Source of the DNA: Rhizobium sp. CC-YZS058
GTDB taxonomy: Bacteria; Pseudomonadota; Alphaproteobacteria; Rhizobiales; Rhizobiaceae
DNA: 64,000 nt
Reading direction: 5' to 3'
Assembly: GCF_034720595.1 (NCBI RefSeq)
Contig: NZ_JAYESJ010000001.1
Span: forward strand, 4,205,501 to 4,269,500
The notes under the pieces are model-generated. The model ran no database searches and had not been told where the DNA came from. It worked only from the letters and a program-made list of their open reading frames with translations. The position numbers and the translations under genes are program-made. This document shows, piece by piece, positions 8,196 to 16,853 of the stretch; the first letter of the stretch is position 1, and every line of letters begins with the position of its first letter.

Positions 8196-9278
8196 ATGTC
8201 CGCCGTTTCCCTTCAGGGCATCGATATCTCCTACGGTACTGTCGATGTCGTCCGCAATCTCGATCTGGACATCCGCTCCGGCGAGTTCGTCGTGTTCGTC
8301 GGCCCGTCCGGCTGCGGCAAGTCCACGACGCTCCGCCTGATCGCGGGGTTGGAAGAAGGCCGCTCCGGCAAGGTGTCGATCGGCGGACGCGTCGTCAACG
8401 ACATCGATCCGGCCAAGCGGGACGTCGCGATGGTCTTCCAGAACTATGCGCTTTTCCCGCACATGTCGGTGGCCGACAACATCTCCTTCGGCATGCGTCT
8501 TCGTGGCGAGGCGAAGGGCAGCATCGCGGCGAACGTTGCAAATGTTGCGCGGATGGTCGGGCTTAGCGAGCATCTCCACAAGCGTCCGGGCGCGCTTTCA
8601 GGCGGCCAGCGACAGCGCGTGGCGCTGGCACGTGCTATCGTTCGCAAGCCGAAGGTTTTCCTGTTCGACGAGCCTCTTTCCAATCTGGACGCCGAGTTTC
8701 GCGCGGCGATGCGCCAGGAATTGATCCGACTCCATCGCGAACTCGGGTCCACCATGATCTACGTTACCCACGATCAGGTTGAGGCCATGACGATGGGCGA
8801 TCGCATCGCGGTGCTCGCCCCTTTGAAGCAGGTTGGCAACACAAATCTCATGCAGTTCGGGACTCCGGACGAAGTCTACAGCCGCCCCGCCAATCTGTTC
8901 GTCGCGAAATTCATCGGCTCGCCACCGATGAACATCTTCGAGTTCCGTGGCGACGGCCATGATATCCTGATCGGCGACACGCGTGTGGCCATGGGCATGT
9001 CGCTACCTCCGAGCATCACGGTCGGCATCCGTCCCGAACACGTGTCAATCAATGGCGGAGCCGGACCGGCTATTGCGGGTACCCTCGACGCTGCAGAAAA
9101 CCTCGGTCACGAGACGCTCTGGTTTTTCTCAACCGCCTTGGGCCGGATCGTCGCCCGCACTCCGAATAATGGTAACTACACGCTAGGTTCGGCGGTTGAC
9201 CTACGGTTTCCGCCGGAAAAGCTGCACCTGTTCGACAGTGCGAGTGGAAAGCGGCTGGATGGCGGTTCGCTGCTCTGA
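8196..9278 (+). CDS. CUT1 ABC transporter ATP-binding protein (UgpC/MalK type)
   Basis: This 360-residue ATPase energises the importer. Walker A is GPSGCGKST (residues 36-44), the signature is [15 protein letters not shown], Walker B is [12 protein letters not shown] and the switch is VTHDQ. The C-terminal third is a TOBE/MalK regulatory extension, as in CUT1 ATPases. I placed the start at 8196 with AAGGAAAG upstream; the frame is open further upstream but overlaps the permease. One variation stands out: between the D-loop and TOBE region the usual short linker reads LAPLKQVGNTNLMQFGTP, longer than the typical [12 protein letters not shown]. It is the last gene of the operon. Confidence 0.92.
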   Translation: MSAVSLQGIDISYGTVDVVRNLDLDIRSGEFVVFVGPSGCGKSTTLRLIAGLEEGRSGKVSIGGRVVNDIDPAKRDVAMVFQNYALFPHMSVADNISFGMRLRGEAKGSIAANVANVARMVGLSEHLHKRPGALSGGQRQRVALARAIVRKPKVFLFDEPLSNLDAEFRAAMRQELIRLHRELGSTMIYVTHDQVEAMTMGDRIAVLAPLKQVGNTNLMQFGTPDEVYSRPANLFVAKFIGSPPMNIFEFRGDGHDILIGDTRVAMGMSLPPSITVGIRPEHVSINGGAGPAIAGTLDAAENLGHETLWFFSTALGRIVARTPNNGNYTLGSAVDLRFPPEKLHLFDSASGKRLDGGSLL

Positions 9279-9796
9279 TGATCGAAAATTCCGGTCGGAA
9301 CAGGCTCAGCACTGCCTTCGTCCCCAAAGCTTCGACTGTAACTGCTCGCGTTCTCCGCGAAGATTCGCGGTGGGAGAAGGAAGCGGAAGCACGAAGGCAG
9401 CTTCACTCGTGTCACAAGGCCAAGGGCTACTTGATCCTGACAGATACGGCAGCAGCCTGTTGCGTGATGCACTCGCGTCGATCGAGGGGCTTCGCGCGCA
9501 ATTGGATGTAGGTATCAGAGGTGGACCTCAAGGAGCCGGCGAGCGCTTTTGCGAGACTCGAGCTCGCGCGATACCCGCCCATTTCTTAAGGTATTTGGCA
9601 TTGGCACATTCGAAAATATAAGACAACGACTAGATTCAACATGTCAGGTATCGGCGAAGGTCTTGAAAAGCGGGTTCTTACAAGGATCGAGTCTAACGCC
9701 GGACTCTGACGTAGCACGCCGTCAAGTCGCCGGGATGCAGGCTCCGTGAGATGACATCGCACCCTCCGGCATTACAAGCGAAGGTGACCTGCCGCA
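9279..9796. other. Gap of about 520 bp with no supported gene
   Basis: This stretch separates the importer operon from the convergent AraC gene. Several frames of 60-140 codons overlap one another on both strands, but none has a convincing ribosome binding site or protein family. I see no clear terminator hairpin. It marks the left border of a looser accessory block. Confidence 0.5.
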
Positions 9797-10687
9797 TCAC
9801 GGCAGCGCGACAGATTGGCCAGGCCTCCGGGCATGACAATGCGGCGCGGTTCCGAACTTGCGCTTGTATTCCCTGCTGAACTGCGACGCGCTGACATATC
9901 CGACCTGTCCCGCGGCCTCCGCCACCGACACGCCTCCACCGTACAGCAGCTCGCGCGCCCGCAGAAGCCGGAGGTGCTTCGCGTAGTCGAGCGGGCCATG
10001 GCCGGTGATCAGCTTGAAGTGGCGGTGGAACGACGCGACACTCATGCCCACCGTCCTCGCGAGCTCACCCACATCGGGAAGCGGGTCGTCGATGGCCCTG
10101 ATCACTGCGACAGCCTCCCGGATCTGCTCCATTCGACGGCCTCCACCCATCAGTTGGCGAACCGTGTCACCGAAACGGCCAGTCAGCAGACGGTAGTGAA
10201 CTTCCTCCACGACCAATGGCCCGAGTATCTCGGCTTCCCCTTGCGAACGGCACATGGCCAACATCCGCTTCAGGGGGTCGATCAACGATTCGTCCATCTG
10301 GCCCACATCGATCGAAGCCGCGGACTCCGTCCGGCGCTCGGGTAGGGCCGGCATTATCCTGCCTACGATCTCAGTGTTCAGTTGTAGGCCGATGCCCAGG
10401 TAGGGCGCGGCCTCTACTCGGGTAACGAAGGGTACCCCTATCGACGAGAGAGCGCACATTCCCGGCGTCAACCGTGTGTGCCGGCCAGCGAACGCCATCG
10501 TCTTCGTCCCGCGCAGGACCACGTACAGCCTCGGATCGAACATGGCCGGTTCGGAGGCCGTAGACACCGAGCTGTGCCAGACGCCCAGTCCGGGTACCTC
10601 CAGTCCCGTGCTCGCGCATTCCTGTCCCGGCCGGGTCAGCGGGTCCGCGAGAACTCCCAGAGACGCGATCTCAGTTTCCATGTCCAT
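9797..10687 (-). CDS. AraC-family transcriptional regulator
   Basis: This 296-residue regulator has an N-terminal AraC_N-type effector/cupin-like domain (about residues 20-180) and a C-terminal double helix-turn-helix (about 195-285). The second HTH region reads AEAAGQVGYVSASQFSREYK, close to the AraC signature. The N-terminal part (DPRLYVVLRGTKTMAFAG) resembles regulators such as YqhC that control aldehyde-reductase genes. It is divergent from the SDR gene at 10797 across 109 bp that contain a 7-bp inverted repeat. Control of that dehydrogenase is therefore likely, possibly in response to aldehydes or redox compounds; that is inference. Confidence 0.9.
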   Translation of the reverse strand: MDMETEIASLGVLADPLTRPGQECASTGLEVPGLGVWHSSVSTASEPAMFDPRLYVVLRGTKTMAFAGRHTRLTPGMCALSSIGVPFVTRVEAAPYLGIGLQLNTEIVGRIMPALPERRTESAASIDVGQMDESLIDPLKRMLAMCRSQGEAEILGPLVVEEVHYRLLTGRFGDTVRQLMGGGRRMEQIREAVAVIRAIDDPLPDVGELARTVGMSVASFHRHFKLITGHGPLDYAKHLRLLRARELLYGGGVSVAEAAGQVGYVSASQFSREYKRKFGTAPHCHARRPGQSVALP

Positions 10688-10729
10688 CCGCTGACACGAC
10701 CATGTTTGCGAGGATCAGGCAAGGCATCG

Positions 10730-10748
10730 AGTGGATCGCCCATCCACT
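10730..10748. promoter_or_regulatory. Inverted repeat in the AraC/SDR divergent promoter
   Basis: AGTGGAT and ATCCACT form perfect 7-bp arms separated by CGCCC. The site lies midway between the two divergent start codons, about 50 bp upstream of the SDR start, as expected for an operator. AraC proteins more often use direct repeats, so a different regulator is possible. Confidence 0.45.
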
Positions 10749-10796
10749 GATGACGGACGGATGCTATTCTCGCGGACGTAACGGAGGACTATTCGG

Positions 10797-11540
10797 ATGA
10801 GCAGTAAACGTATCGCTCTGATCACGGGTGCTAACAAGGGGATCGGCTTCGCTATCGCTAGACAGCTCGGCGAACGCGGTCATGCCGTGATACTGGGGTG
10901 CCGCGACGCCGATCGCGGTGAGTCGGCGGCGGGCATTCTTCGCGCTGCCGGTATCGAAGCGCGAGCGCTCGTCCTCGATGTTACTGTCGGGGACGCGGTC
11001 GAGGAGGCGGAGCGGAGTATCGAGCGAGACGAGGGACGGCTCGACGTTCTTGTCAACAACGCGGGCATCCATTTCGGACCTCCCCCGCCGGCGGCAGAAG
11101 AATCGATCGAAGACATTCGGCGCATTTTCGAGACAAACGTCTTCGGCGCGCTGCGCGTCACGCAGGCCTTCCTACCGCTTCTGCGAAAGTCAGACGCGGG
11201 CCGGATAGTGATGGTCAGCAGCGGTCTGGGGTCCATTGGTGAGACACTCGACATGCGCAGCGAGAATTGGGGCGTCGGCTTCGCGGGTTATTGCGCTTCG
11301 AAGGCCGCCCTAAACATGCTGGTCGTCAAGCTTGCCAAGGAGCTTGATCCCCACGGGATTAAGGTGAACGCGGCCGACCCCGGCCTGACCTCGACGGATC
11401 TAACCGGCAACGGCCCCGGTCATGCACCCGACATCGGCGCGCGCTCGGCCGTCGCCCTGGCCATGATAGGCCCGTTCGGCCAGACTGCCGCATTCCAGGC
11501 CTGCACTCCGGCCGGCGAACTGGTAGGGCATGCCTGGTGA
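10797..11540 (+). CDS. Short-chain dehydrogenase/reductase (SDR)
   Basis: This 247-residue NAD(P)H-dependent oxidoreductase has the cofactor motif TGANKGIGFAIA (residues 10-21), followed by NNAG (about 88) and the catalytic YCASK (Tyr-x-x-x-Lys, about 160) preceded by VSSGLGS. TGANKGIGF and the overall length match the carbonyl-reductase-like SDRs that reduce aldehydes, ketones or quinones. The start at 10797 is preceded by GGAGGA. The divergent AraC regulator next to it suggests an inducible carbonyl-detoxifying reductase. Confidence 0.9.
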   Translation: MSSKRIALITGANKGIGFAIARQLGERGHAVILGCRDADRGESAAGILRAAGIEARALVLDVTVGDAVEEAERSIERDEGRLDVLVNNAGIHFGPPPPAAEESIEDIRRIFETNVFGALRVTQAFLPLLRKSDAGRIVMVSSGLGSIGETLDMRSENWGVGFAGYCASKAALNMLVVKLAKELDPHGIKVNAADPGLTSTDLTGNGPGHAPDIGARSAVALAMIGPFGQTAAFQACTPAGELVGHAW

Positions 11541-12161
11541 GCATTTCGGTGGAGTTTGCGACTGCGGCGGTCCATCCGGCATTCGATGGTGGACAGGAGA
11601 CGGCATGGGCAAGTATGTCAGGTTGAAAGCGTCACCACCACAGCGGAAAGGGCAGGACGACGGCAATCCCACGGTCGCATGCCGGCCGATCAGCTTGCTT
11701 CGCGGGTTATACTATTTTTGGGCAACATAGTATAACGCGTGTCGTATGCTTCAGCCGAATAGAAGCTCGGATGAAGGGCATTTGGCTGTCTACTAAATTG
11801 GCCCGAAGTTTCAACCTGATTGCGAGCGACGGCAGGCTTGATGATCCTACCGAAATCCGGCACGGCAGCATGCAGGACGCAACGCGCGCCCACGGCGGCC
11901 GCGGTGCAGGATCTCAGAAGGTCCCATGACATGTTGCTTGGTGAAGCTCGACGCTATGAGATCCACGATCGAGGCTGCATCGGTCTCCTGACCGTTCCGC
12001 CAGAGGAGGTGGCCCTTCTGTGCTCTGCCTCGCTTCCGCAACTCAACTGATCCGTCAGGCTACCACAGCGCTGCAACAGGACCGGAGCGGGCCTGGAAGG
12101 CTCCAAGGCCCCCTACCGAAGTCGTATCATACATAGTGCATGTAACGACTTCCTTTGCCTG
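11541..12161. other. Gap of about 620 bp with a strong palindrome, no supported gene
   Basis: No reading frame here has family similarity or a good ribosome binding site. The notable content is the inverted repeat at 11706-11736, listed separately. The region lies between convergent genes (SDR plus, hipA minus), so promoters are not required here. Confidence 0.5.
11706..11736. repeat. Perfect 10-bp inverted repeat in an intergenic region
   Basis: GTTATACTAT (11706-11715) and ATAGTATAAC (11727-11736) are perfect reverse complements around TTTTGGGCAAC. Flanking CGC (11701-11703) and GCG (11737-11739) could extend the stem past a two-base bulge. It is AT-rich within GC-rich DNA. It could be a bidirectional terminator between the convergent genes or a relic operator. 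Confidence 0.55.
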
Positions 12162-13472
12162 CTACCGCCCGAATGACGCTTCGAATAGAAGTTCGTCACG
12201 TGGCTCGCCCTCGTACGAGAAGCCATCATACACGAACGCCGAAGAGATCCGCTCGCAGTCGAGCTCGCTGACCCCGGCCGCGCGCGCCGTTGCGTACCAA
12301 GTGCTGCGGACCTGGTCGGCCATCGTGTGGATGATCGACTCCGCATCCTGGCGCGAGAGACTGAACCGCGCAGCTTCGGAGATGAGATTGTGGATGTTGG
12401 CGTACCGTCCCGCCCGGCCGATGTCCATCGCAAGATCCCGGCGGGACACCGAGGACGTAGGTGCTGGTGTGATGTCGTACGCAGGCGATAGCCGCCACCC
12501 ATTGCCGTCAGCGACGAATGCATGGTTGCGCGGGTGGTCGTCGGTGTTGGAGATGAGGCAGTTGAAGCACATGCGCCGGAAAAGCTCATGAAGCTGCGTG
12601 TCGATGTTGCCCGATACGAACCGCCGCATCTCCTCGGCCAGCGCGACGTAGGACCAGCGACTGTCCCTCGTCTCGTCGGCTTGGAGCATCGTAAGAGCGC
12701 TGACCATGCGCTTGCGGTAGTAGCCGTTCTCCGCGGCATCACGATCGAACCGGCGGACGACAAGCACGTCGCGCTGTCCGACGCTGACAACGTCCGACTT
12801 GGCCGTCTCCAAGCCGCATCTGCGTGCGAGCGTCATGGCGGCGTGCTCGACACGCGGGTTGTTGAATTTGTCTCCGATCATCGGAAACTTCGCGAGCCAA
12901 AGATGCCCGTCATGCTCCACGGTCGCCTTCGGGCGCGCCCCGCCCATCGAAGTTCCCGCCTGCAGAAGCCGTTCGACTTGCTCTAGATCGTCCCGGTCGA
13001 TTGGTCCCGCATCGGGATCCACGTCATCTGCGACGATCTTGTCGGCAATATCAATCAAAGATCCCAGATCGACGGTCCTGCTGAATTTCCACACGGGAGC
13101 CGGCGGCTGCTGATTCAGACCGAAGCCCAGCGCACCCGCTCTGTCGTCGGGAGACTTCAGGAGATAGTCGATCTCGTTCAGCCCCGGAACGCCGATCTGG
13201 CGATCGATGAGGCGGCGGCCCCAGGAATCGGGAGCCGCGTCGCGCAAAGCGCCGAAGACCCCGCCCAGCTTTGCCGTAGTGAACACAGTCTGCGCGATCT
13301 TCAGTTCGCGTGGATCGAACTCGACGCGATCTGCCCGCGCCATATATGTCCTGCCGTAGACGAACCGGCCAACAGCGTTGCCTTGCAGGTCTGTTTCAAG
13401 GCGAAAGCGTCCGGCGGTTACCATGTCGGTCGTGCCGGGCAGCGTGATGTAGACAAAGCACTCAGAAGTCAT
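12162..13472 (-). CDS. hipA: HipA-family serine/threonine kinase toxin
   Basis: This 436-residue toxin is of the HipA type, whose best-studied members phosphorylate glutamyl-tRNA synthetase and induce dormancy. It has the N-subdomain-1 region (residues 1-110), a Gly-rich ATP loop TSMGGARPKAT (about 165), the catalytic loop NTDDHPRNHAF (matching the NxDxHxKN-type loop with the catalytic Asp) and the metal-binding segment YDITP. All expected catalytic residues look intact, so it should be active. The start at 13472 overlaps the end of hipB by 11 nt, so the pair is translationally coupled; the frame extends upstream through hipB but that part is not HipA. The actual phosphorylation target is not deducible. 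Confidence 0.92.
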   Translation of the reverse strand: MTSECFVYITLPGTTDMVTAGRFRLETDLQGNAVGRFVYGRTYMARADRVEFDPRELKIAQTVFTTAKLGGVFGALRDAAPDSWGRRLIDRQIGVPGLNEIDYLLKSPDDRAGALGFGLNQQPPAPVWKFSRTVDLGSLIDIADKIVADDVDPDAGPIDRDDLEQVERLLQAGTSMGGARPKATVEHDGHLWLAKFPMIGDKFNNPRVEHAAMTLARRCGLETAKSDVVSVGQRDVLVVRRFDRDAAENGYYRKRMVSALTMLQADETRDSRWSYVALAEEMRRFVSGNIDTQLHELFRRMCFNCLISNTDDHPRNHAFVADGNGWRLSPAYDITPAPTSSVSRRDLAMDIGRAGRYANIHNLISEAARFSLSRQDAESIIHTMADQVRSTWYATARAAGVSELDCERISSAFVYDGFSYEGEPRDELLFEASFGR

Positions 13473-13788
13473 TGTCCATTCCTCTGGGCGAGGACGCACG
13501 CTCGCGCTCCTCACGGCTCGCAAGGGCAAGACCGTGGCTGTCACTTTCAGGATCCGCCACGGCTTGCAGGCCGGGCAGTAGATCCATGGCCCAGAGCATT
13601 CCTGCATAGGCGGCGATCGAAGTGCCCGGCTTGCCGTTCTCGACGTCGGAGAGCAGGGTACGGTGAACTCCCAGACGCCCGGCCATTTCCGCCAGGGAGA
13701 TGTTGCGGCGCACTCTGGCTTTTCGAATGTTGTGCCCAAGCTCCTTGAGAACCTGTTCGACCTGAAATGGCACTGTCTTCCGTGGCAT
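13462..13788 (-). CDS. hipB: HipB-family antitoxin, Xre-type DNA-binding protein
   Basis: This 108-residue helix-turn-helix protein has an Xre fold at about residues 15-70, with NISLAEMAGRLGVHRTLLSD as the recognition region and ENGKPGTS following. The tail is charged and probably disordered. It lies directly upstream of and overlaps hipA, the standard antitoxin-first order. HipB proteins bind HipA and repress the operon. I chose the start at 13788 (MPRKTVPFQ); an in-frame start at 13872 would lie upstream of the predicted -10 and so cannot be on that transcript. Palindromic GTATATC half-sites in the promoter are the likely binding sites. Confidence 0.88.
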   Translation of the reverse strand: MPRKTVPFQVEQVLKELGHNIRKARVRRNISLAEMAGRLGVHRTLLSDVENGKPGTSIAAYAGMLWAMDLLPGLQAVADPESDSHGLALASREERERASSPRGMDNDF

Positions 13789-13840
13789 ATCGTGTCGTCC
13801 CGTCTCCAGTAGCGCAAAGGGGTGTCGCAGGGTACGAACA

Positions 13841-13869
13841 ACTGTATATCGTCCAACTTTTCCCGTCAA
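13841..13869 (-). promoter_or_regulatory. hipBA promoter with operator half-site over the -10
   Basis: On the minus strand TTGACG (13869-13864) is separated by exactly 17 nt from TACAGT (13846-13841), a sigma-70-like pair about 50 nt ahead of the hipB start. The half-site GTATATC (plus strand, 13844-13850) overlaps the -10 and is identical to the arm of the palindrome at 13931-13945, which suggests direct repression. Confidence 0.6.
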
Positions 13870-13885
13870 CAAAAGTCAGTAATAA

Positions 13886-13910
13886 ACGACATAATCGCGT
13901 TTGATGTCGT
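13886..13910. promoter_or_regulatory. Inverted repeat upstream of hipBA
   Basis: ACGACAT (13886-13892) and ATGTCGT (13904-13910) are perfect 7-bp arms with an 11-nt spacer, just upstream of the predicted -35. Candidate operator or hairpin. Confidence 0.45.
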
Positions 13911-13930
13911 AAAATATCGACACAATTTAA

Positions 13931-13945
13931 GTATATCCGATATAC
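13931..13945. promoter_or_regulatory. Palindromic HipB operator candidate
   Basis: GTATATC-C-GATATAC is a perfect inverted repeat of 7-bp arms around one base. Its half-site recurs over the hipBA -10 at 13844-13850. Paired HipB sites allow cooperative repression. Confidence 0.55.
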
Positions 13946-14248
13946 ATAATATAAAGCCAATAGTGAGCGATATATTCCGCAGCTCCCGCGAAGAGACCTG
14001 ATCCCACTACGTCGCGGAGGACAGCCGCGTCTGAGATTTTCTGTGATTGCGACCAGAGCGCCCGATCAGGACAGACGGCGGACGCGGCAGTTCGCAAGAA
14101 CTATGCCCTAAAGAGCATTTTGTTTCATGAGGACCTTCACTTCGACGATCAGCAGGTTGGAAGAAATTGGTCCGATGATCGCATTCTTCCGTTCGCTAGT
14201 CGTAGAGGCACGCGGCGGGCGGGGAAGCCACCTTGGCGTTTTGTCCTT
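13946..14248. other. Gap between hipBA promoter and GGDEF-EAL gene
   Basis: No gene supported. The first 40 bp are AT-rich, continuing the hipBA control region; the rest follows the stop of the minus-strand GGDEF-EAL gene on its downstream side. I saw no clear terminator. Confidence 0.4.
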
Positions 14249-16327
14249 CTATCCCGCGACGCGTCTAGCCGGTATAGGGAATGCAGGCCTAGCGGGATGG
14301 CGGGCAGGCTTGCCGAACAGATAGCCTTGGACGTGACTGAAACCTTCCTTCGTCACGAGATCGAGCTGGTCGGATGTCTCCACGCCTTCCGCCAGAACCG
14401 CCGCTCCGAACCCCCGGCCGATGCCGATCACTGCCCGGATGATCGACAAGTTCGGCGCGTTCGACTCGATGCCGGCAAGGAAGCTACGGTCGAGCTTGAT
14501 CTTGTCGAACTCGAACGAACGCAGGTAGCTCAGCGACGAATACCCCGTACCGAAATCGTCGATCGCGATACGCACGCCCAAGGCCTTGAGGGACCGAAGC
14601 GTCGGAATGAAGTTAACCGTGTCCCGGATGAACATCGACTCTGTAATCTCGATCTCCAGACGCGGCCCGGCGAGTCCCGACCGGTCGAGCGCGGAGACGA
14701 CCGATGCGACGAGCCCGCACCCATCGAACTGCCGGGCGGAAACGTTGACCGCCACCGTGAGCTCGGAGGGCCATTCCGCGGCTGCCGTGCAGGACTTGTC
14801 GAGGATCAGTTCGCCGAGCTGCACGATGAGGCCGGACTCCTCGGCGATGGGTATGAACTGCAGCGGCGGGATCATCCCGCGGTCGGGATGGTTCCACCTC
14901 GCGAGGGCCTCGTATCCGCTCAGACTGCCCTCGAAGACGTCGAATACCGGCTGGAAGAACACCTCGAACTGTGCGGGATCGTGCGCGAGTGCGTGGGTCA
15001 TTTCCGAAAGAAGAACGGCACGCTCCTCCGCCTTCATCCGCATCTCGGGCTTGAACAGACGGAAACAATTGCGCCCGCTCCCTTTCGCGGCGTAGAGTGC
15101 GAAGTCCGCGTTCCTCAGCAGTGCTTCCGCACCCCCGTCAGTCCCGAACACCATGGCAGCACCAAGACTGCATGTCACCGGGATCAGTCTGTTCTCGAAG
15201 CAGAACGGCTTCTCAAGCGTCTTAAGGATCTCGCCGCAAAGCGACTCCGCCTGAGCTTCCGCCGGTGCGGAAAACACCACTGCGAATTCGTCCCCACCGA
15301 GCCGGACCGGCAGCTCTCCGCGCGAACACTGTCTCCGCAGCCGTGCTGCGACCTCGAGCAGGACCGCGTCGCCAGCGCTGTGTCCCCAGGTGTCGTTGAT
15401 CATCTTGAAATTGTCGACGTCGATGTAGATCAGGCCGAGTCCGGCGGACGGGGTGGCGTGCCGGAGCCGACGATCAAGCACCTCCGTGAAGTTCGCCCGG
15501 TTCGGCAGCCCGGTGAGACCGTCGTGGAGCGCGATGTGGGACAGCCGCTCGGCGGCGGCACGTTCCGACGAGATGTCCTGGGAAAGACCGAGCACGTACC
15601 GGCCATGTTCGTCTTCGGAAACGGGAAGAGTCTGCCTCGTCGTGCGGATGAAGCGCACCGTTTCATCGGAGCCGCAGATCCTCTCTTCGAGTGTCACCGC
15701 GCTTCCCGCTTGCAGCGCGGCCTTTTCGGTGGACAAGGAGGCGTCTGTGCCGAGCCAGCCGAGCATCTGTTCTCCCTTGTTCGCCAGTGCCTGGGATGCG
15801 TCGACACCGAAGTGATCGCCGCATGCGGCATTGAAGACGGCGAACCTGCCATCGTAGTGCATGTCCCTGACGAAGATGCCGATCGGAAGGTGATCGACGA
15901 TCGCGTCGTAAAGAGCGCGCGTGTCGCTTGCGGTCTGACGAGCGCTTTGCAGTTCAGACTGGTCCTGGACAATGGCGAGTATGGCGTTCTGTCCTCCGAA
16001 GCGGATCTCGCGGCCGTACGTCAGCACTTCGAACAGCGATCCGTCGGCTTTCCTGTGCGTCCACTTCTCGGCTCGTTCAATATCGTCGCGCCGGCGTACC
16101 GCCTCGCGCATCCGCTGCCGCTCGCTTTCAGGGCGGAGGTCGAGCACGGTCATCGAGGGGTAGCTGTCAGCCGGGTATCCGTAGAGCTGCAGTGCGGCAC
16201 GGTTGACCGCCAGAAAGCGCAGCGTGTCCGGTTCGTACACCCACATCGGGGAGGGATGGAACTTGAAGATCGACCGGAAGTCGGAATCGTCCTGCAACGA
16301 CGCAGAAGCAGGTATGTTCTTAAACAT
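14249..16327 (-). CDS. PAS-PAS-GGDEF-EAL cyclic-di-GMP turnover protein
   Basis: This 692-residue soluble protein has two PAS sensor domains (about residues 20-130 and 135-255), a GGDEF diguanylate cyclase domain (265-420) and an EAL phosphodiesterase domain (430-680). The cyclase motif RLGGDEF is intact, but the product-inhibition site is absent: SRGE stands where RxxD is expected. The EAL domain keeps GYEALARW, NVSARQF, EITES, IDDFGTGYSS, LDRSF and LAEGVET, so it looks catalytically competent. No transmembrane helix or signal peptide is visible, so it senses a cytosolic cue. Net activity may be hydrolysis with GGDEF as a GTP-sensing module. It is monocistronic. GAGGGATG precedes the start at 16327. 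Confidence 0.93.
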   Translation of the reverse strand: MFKNIPASASLQDDSDFRSIFKFHPSPMWVYEPDTLRFLAVNRAALQLYGYPADSYPSMTVLDLRPESERQRMREAVRRRDDIERAEKWTHRKADGSLFEVLTYGREIRFGGQNAILAIVQDQSELQSARQTASDTRALYDAIVDHLPIGIFVRDMHYDGRFAVFNAACGDHFGVDASQALANKGEQMLGWLGTDASLSTEKAALQAGSAVTLEERICGSDETVRFIRTTRQTLPVSEDEHGRYVLGLSQDISSERAAAERLSHIALHDGLTGLPNRANFTEVLDRRLRHATPSAGLGLIYIDVDNFKMINDTWGHSAGDAVLLEVAARLRRQCSRGELPVRLGGDEFAVVFSAPAEAQAESLCGEILKTLEKPFCFENRLIPVTCSLGAAMVFGTDGGAEALLRNADFALYAAKGSGRNCFRLFKPEMRMKAEERAVLLSEMTHALAHDPAQFEVFFQPVFDVFEGSLSGYEALARWNHPDRGMIPPLQFIPIAEESGLIVQLGELILDKSCTAAAEWPSELTVAVNVSARQFDGCGLVASVVSALDRSGLAGPRLEIEITESMFIRDTVNFIPTLRSLKALGVRIAIDDFGTGYSSLSYLRSFEFDKIKLDRSFLAGIESNAPNLSIIRAVIGIGRGFGAAVLAEGVETSDQLDLVTKEGFSHVQGYLFGKPARHPARPAFPIPARRVAG

Positions 16328-16853
16328 CGCTCATCCCTCTTCGTAAGGCTCCTGGCTTGACGCCGACGCTCGGATCACGGCAGTGTGTATTCGAAACAAA
16401 TCTAATTAAATCGAAGTTAATCAAACCAGCTCGGCAGCGGTTTATTGCGATGCAGTACTGGCTGATGCAAAGAACTTGGCGATTGGGATCAGAGGGGCGG
16501 TGAGGGGGTCGATAACCCCGCGCCGCCTGGACGGCCGGAGCCGCACGGGTCATGGCCGGAAACCGCTCCGCGGCTGCACGACACGGTATGGAGTGTGAAG
16601 CGAGCACTCGGAGGGAAGGCACGGGCGGGAGGTGAGGCGAGGGCTTCGAGAAAGCCACGATGAGGTCTTGTCCGGGGGCTTGTCGGTCATACTTATATTG
16701 TCCCGTTTGATGAGGGGCAGGCGGGGGCGACCGTGATGGTGATGCGAGGCGTCGAGAGCGCTTTGGTATCGGCTCGCTGGAGCATGATGAAGGATTCAAC
16801 CCGCGGCATGCAGGCATCGAAGGGTGCTCACGGCAGCCATCCCGGAGCAAAAC
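16328..16853. other. Divergent gap upstream of the TIR gene
   Basis: About 525 bp between the divergent GGDEF-EAL and TIR genes. It should hold both promoters; an AT-rich patch lies near 16390-16445. I see no supported gene and no clear operator. Confidence 0.4.

Noticed and set aside
13473..13856. Upstream extension of hipA
   Set aside because: It runs across hipB in another frame; HipA family similarity begins at 13472.
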